In this document: positions 61,287 through 64,000 of the stretch, piece by piece
Numbering within the stretch: the stretch's first letter is position 1
Layout: each line of letters opens with the position of its first letter
From: Aselliscus stoliczkanus
Taxonomy: Eukaryota; Chordata; Mammalia; Chiroptera; Hipposideridae
DNA length: 64,000 nt
Direction: 5' to 3'
Assembly (NCBI GenBank): GCA_033961575.1
Contig: CM066737.1
Location: forward strand, 67,352,771 to 67,416,770
Program-made: the position numbers and the translations under genes
Notes under the pieces: generated by a model
Told to the model about the DNA's origin: nothing
The model's database searches: none
Seen by the model: only the letters and a program-made list of their open reading frames with translations

Positions 61287-61400
61287 CACTTTTTATTTAT
61301 TTATTAATTATTTATTTATTTACTTGTTTATTTATTAGTTTCAGGTGTACCAATAGTTGGACATTTACACCCCTCACAAAGTGATAACTCCCTTCCCCAC
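61287..61400 (-). repeat. L1 3' end, antisense
   Basis: TTTA-rich tail complement, then TTAGTTTCAGGTGTACCAAT, TGGACATTTACACCCCTC and AAAGTGATAACTCCC, the reverse complement of an L1 3' terminus. Confidence 0.7.
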
Positions 61401-61504
61401 TTTTAGTTTAATTAGTGGTTATTTATTGTTAGTATTTTTAGAAGAATGAGAGAGTTGCAATTCTTTGAAGCTTTAACTATGGAATTTTATCAGTCAACAA
61501 ATAT

Positions 61505-61510
<6 letters not shown>

Positions 61511-61539
<29 letters not shown>

Positions 61540-61635
61540 TTTTGAGGGCAGTGTCACTGGCCCTCATATGTGGGACCGAACCAGAGCTGCTGGCTTCCCA
61601 AGCCAGCGCTTGACCAACGCGCCACTCGGCCAGCC
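61511..61635 (-). mobile_element. Short SINE with (TTTA)n tail
   Basis: Antisense head. Its tail is an expanded TTTA array (61502-61544) instead of plain poly(A). TSD CAACAAATATTTATT at 61495-61509 and 61636-61650. Confidence 0.92.
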
Positions 61636-61689
61636 CAACAAATATTTATTGAGCATCTACTATGTGACAGGCATAATACACAAGATCAA

Positions 61690-61915
61690 GGGCTCTGGAA
61701 GTAGACGGCCTGTTTCAAAACTCAGCTCCACCATTTATTAACTTAGTTGGGCAAGTTGCTCAACTACTCTATTTGGTGCTTGAGTCTTTATATCTGTAAA
61801 ACACCCATATTAAAAATAGCAGCTATATGATAGAGTGTCTGTGAGGGCTAATTGAATTAATACAGTAAGGCACTTACACTGTCATATATGCAGTAAGCAG
61901 TCAACAAACACAGTG
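61690..61915 (+). repeat. MIR SINE, fairly complete
   Basis: AGGGCTCTGGAAGTAGACGG, AACTCAGCTCCACCATTTAT, GGGCAAGTTGCTCAACTACT, GTGAGGGCTAATTGAATTAA and CAGTAAGCAGTCAACAAAC match MIR from core to end. Confidence 0.82.
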
Positions 61916-61919
61916 TGTG

Positions 61920-63270
61920 CTTATTATCATCATTATTTTAACCATCAACTGTGAAATTTTGAGAACACTATGATAAACGAGGAAGAATCTCATAATCTAC
62001 TGACCAAGTCAATTACTAAAAATTACTTAGAGATGATCAATTAATTAACTGATGGTATATATGAAAGTGCTTTTATTGGTAGTAAAAGACTGTGAGAGGG
62101 AAAACTTTTGCTTTGGGATCCCAAGTGAATCACTAGCTCATTAAAATGAATTATAGAAAACGGTATAATACTGATCTAGTTTGCCTGAAACATATAAAGC
62201 CCCAGTTAAAAATAAAATCAAACATTTTTTTCAGCTAGTGAATACGGTCCAAAAATAAAAAGCTAAGTTTATAAAGGGCTTTAAACATTTATAAATCTCC
62301 AGAGCCACATGACTTAATGCATGGTCCTTAATGTTAAATCAGTAGTGAAACAGAGGTTTCTATCTTGGGCTCATGGGATCAGAATCTTGGCCCAGATGAT
62401 GAGCTCTTTATCATATTCATTCTAATTGTAGCTCATCTTGAAATGATTAGATCTATTGTTAGAAAGAGACCTTGTTAGCACTAAGGATGCAGTGATTAAT
62501 AGAAAATTCAGTATAATTCTTTCAGATATATGTCTAAAGTCTCAATTGAGCCATGGAACCACATTATTAAATGACTAAAGCAATTGTAATTTCCACCCTT
62601 TATTCATATTCATCACCTAGCTAGAATTAATTATTGCACGCAAAGAACAGCAGAATGCAAATATTTTATAACTAGTACTATACAGGTAGATAGTAAAACT
62701 TAAAAATGGGCTACAGGAACAGATTTTGATACAATAAGCCAGATCAAATTTAAACTACTAGAAATGCTCTAACAAAATCTAGTTCAATTTCAGATGAAGG
62801 TCAAATGTACTCTTGATTTACTCTTGGGGGCACCAAGACTTTTTTTTTTCACTGTTATGGCAACCTTAGTTATTTCCTTTTATTCCAAGGAAGGGCAGAA
62901 AAGTAATTTCTGTCAGCCCAGCCTAATATTCTCCGAAAGTTTTATCTTATTAGCATGCTGTTCATAGGTGAGTTACCAGTCTGATTTTTTGTTCATCATG
63001 AAGACATGTTTTCAAGTTGCAGCATATCAACATTATAAGATCAGGACTTTCCCATTGTTTTCTATAACTAAGGCCATGGCTAAAATAAGCAGAATTTAAT
63101 GTAGGTACATTTCTTGAAATGAGTAAATATATCAAAATGAGTAAATATATCAAAGTGAAGGAGGAAAGAAAGCTCTGCTAGTTAAAAACTATAGTGGTAT
63201 GAATAGAATGTTACAGCATTCTGCCAAACATTTAAAGAAGAATTGATTCCAATTATATTCCAAGAAAAAG
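61920..63270. other. No gene; 18-bp tandem duplication at 63119-63154
   Basis: AT-rich DNA. ATGAGTAAATATATCAAA occurs twice in tandem (63119-63136, 63137-63154). Otherwise nothing recognised. Confidence 0.5.
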
Positions 63271-63274
63271 AAGA

Positions 63275-64000
63275 GGAGGAATGCTGCCCAATTTATTTAT
63301 AAGGCTATTAATACCCTGATACCAACACTAGATAAAGATGGTACGAAAAGAAGAAAACTACTGATCCACATCTTTCATAGATGCAAAAGCAAAAAACTTA
63401 AACAAAATATTAGCAAATCAAATTCAACACTGTATAAAAATATATACCAAGACCAAGAGCATTTCAGGTATGCAGGAATTGTTCAACACTGGAGAAGCAA
63501 TGTAATCCACCACATAAACAGGCTAAGGAGAAAAATCATATGATCCTATCTCAACTGATGCATAAAAAAAAGCATTTGAAAAAATCAATAACTACTCATG
63601 ATAAAAACCCACAGTAGATTAAGAATATAAGGATACTATCTCCACAAGATAAAAAAACACCTACAAAAAAAGAAGTACCTAACATCATATTTCATTGGAA
63701 AAGGCTGAATGCTATTTCCCTACAACTGGGAACAAGGTACAGATGTCCACTCTCGGCATTCTTATTCAATGGTATTGGAAGTTCTAGCCCTGCAATAAAG
63801 CAAGAAAATGAATTAAGAGTATATATAATAGATTGGAAAGGAAGAAATAAAACAACCTTTATTTGTAGATCACATGATTGTCTACCTAGAAAAATCCTAA
63901 GGAGAAAAAAAATAAAATAAACTCCTGGAACTGAGTGTATCAAGATGAACACATAAAAATCAATTGCATTTCTACATACCAAAAATAAGCATGTATAAAC
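63275..64000 (+). pseudogene. Ancient L1 ORF2 fragment, continues past the right edge
   Basis: Palm/finger region of L1 RT: GAGGAATGCTGCCCAATTTA, ACTGATCCACATCTTTCAT, CAAATCAAATTCAACACTGT, CATAAACAGGCTAAGGAG. The catalytic box reads FVDHM at about 63858-63872, with His in place of the second Asp. Stops and frameshifts throughout. The 96-codon minus-strand frame here is a shadow. Confidence 0.82.

Overview
This window reads as AT-rich nuclear DNA from a bat, with no protein-coding host gene, RNA gene or CRISPR array that I can support. The bat call rests on repeats. A tRNA-derived SINE is present in many copies, and its long form ends in the AATAAAATCTTT-type tail of the chiropteran VES group. 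A typical VES copy lies at 56380-56756, and an L1 5' UTR of the bat type at about 27020-27435. L1 has been active fairly recently: a 1.56-kb open ORF2 segment and a 3' fragment with a perfect 20-bp target-site duplication (TSD) are present. That fits a rhinolophoid or other microbat better than a pteropodid, a lineage known for L1 extinction. The species is inference only. The window is an intergenic desert or the inside of a very large intron.

Layout. 0-10 kb: old MIR, L2, MLT1 and L1 remnants, and an ancient L1 ORF2 fragment (4.7-6.0 kb) peppered with SINEs, including a dimeric one. 10-15 kb: one long SINE, then a probable degenerate endogenous retrovirus (11.1-14.6 kb) bounded by two related LTR-like segments and carrying a mariner-type MITE. 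16.4-21.3 kb: a young 5'-truncated L1 nested at the edge of an older L1, which also holds a long SINE. 22.4-24.2 kb: a tiny L1 tail with a perfect TSD, a purine tract, a diverged ~600-bp inverted repeat, and a poly(A)-only insertion. 26-34 kb: SINEs, an orphan L1 5' UTR, a 5'-inverted (twin-primed) L1, a mariner MITE and an antisense L1. 39.4-41.9 kb: a HAL1-like (half-L1) element with a repeated 3' UTR. 44-48.6 kb: L1 tails, a MIR broken by a mariner MITE and microsatellites, and a 115-bp CT repeat. 50-64 kb: SINEs, MIRs, a VES SINE, an L1M 3' end, an MLT1 LTR with a mariner MITE at its end, a short direct duplication, and another L1 ORF2 remnant leaving the right edge.

How it fits together: there is no pathway or operon. 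Autonomous L1 supplies the machinery that mobilised the SINEs, as the poly(A)/A-rich tails and TSDs at most SINE copies show. The MITEs were moved by a mariner-type transposase not encoded here. Nearly every short open frame in the window is a by-product of repeats or of low GC content. Family names come from recognition by eye; boundaries without a TSD are approximate. I found no convincing new biological system. The best structural curiosities are the inverted repeat near 23.6 kb, the recurrent mariner MITE family, the head-only versus full-length SINE pair, and the poly(A)-only insertion.
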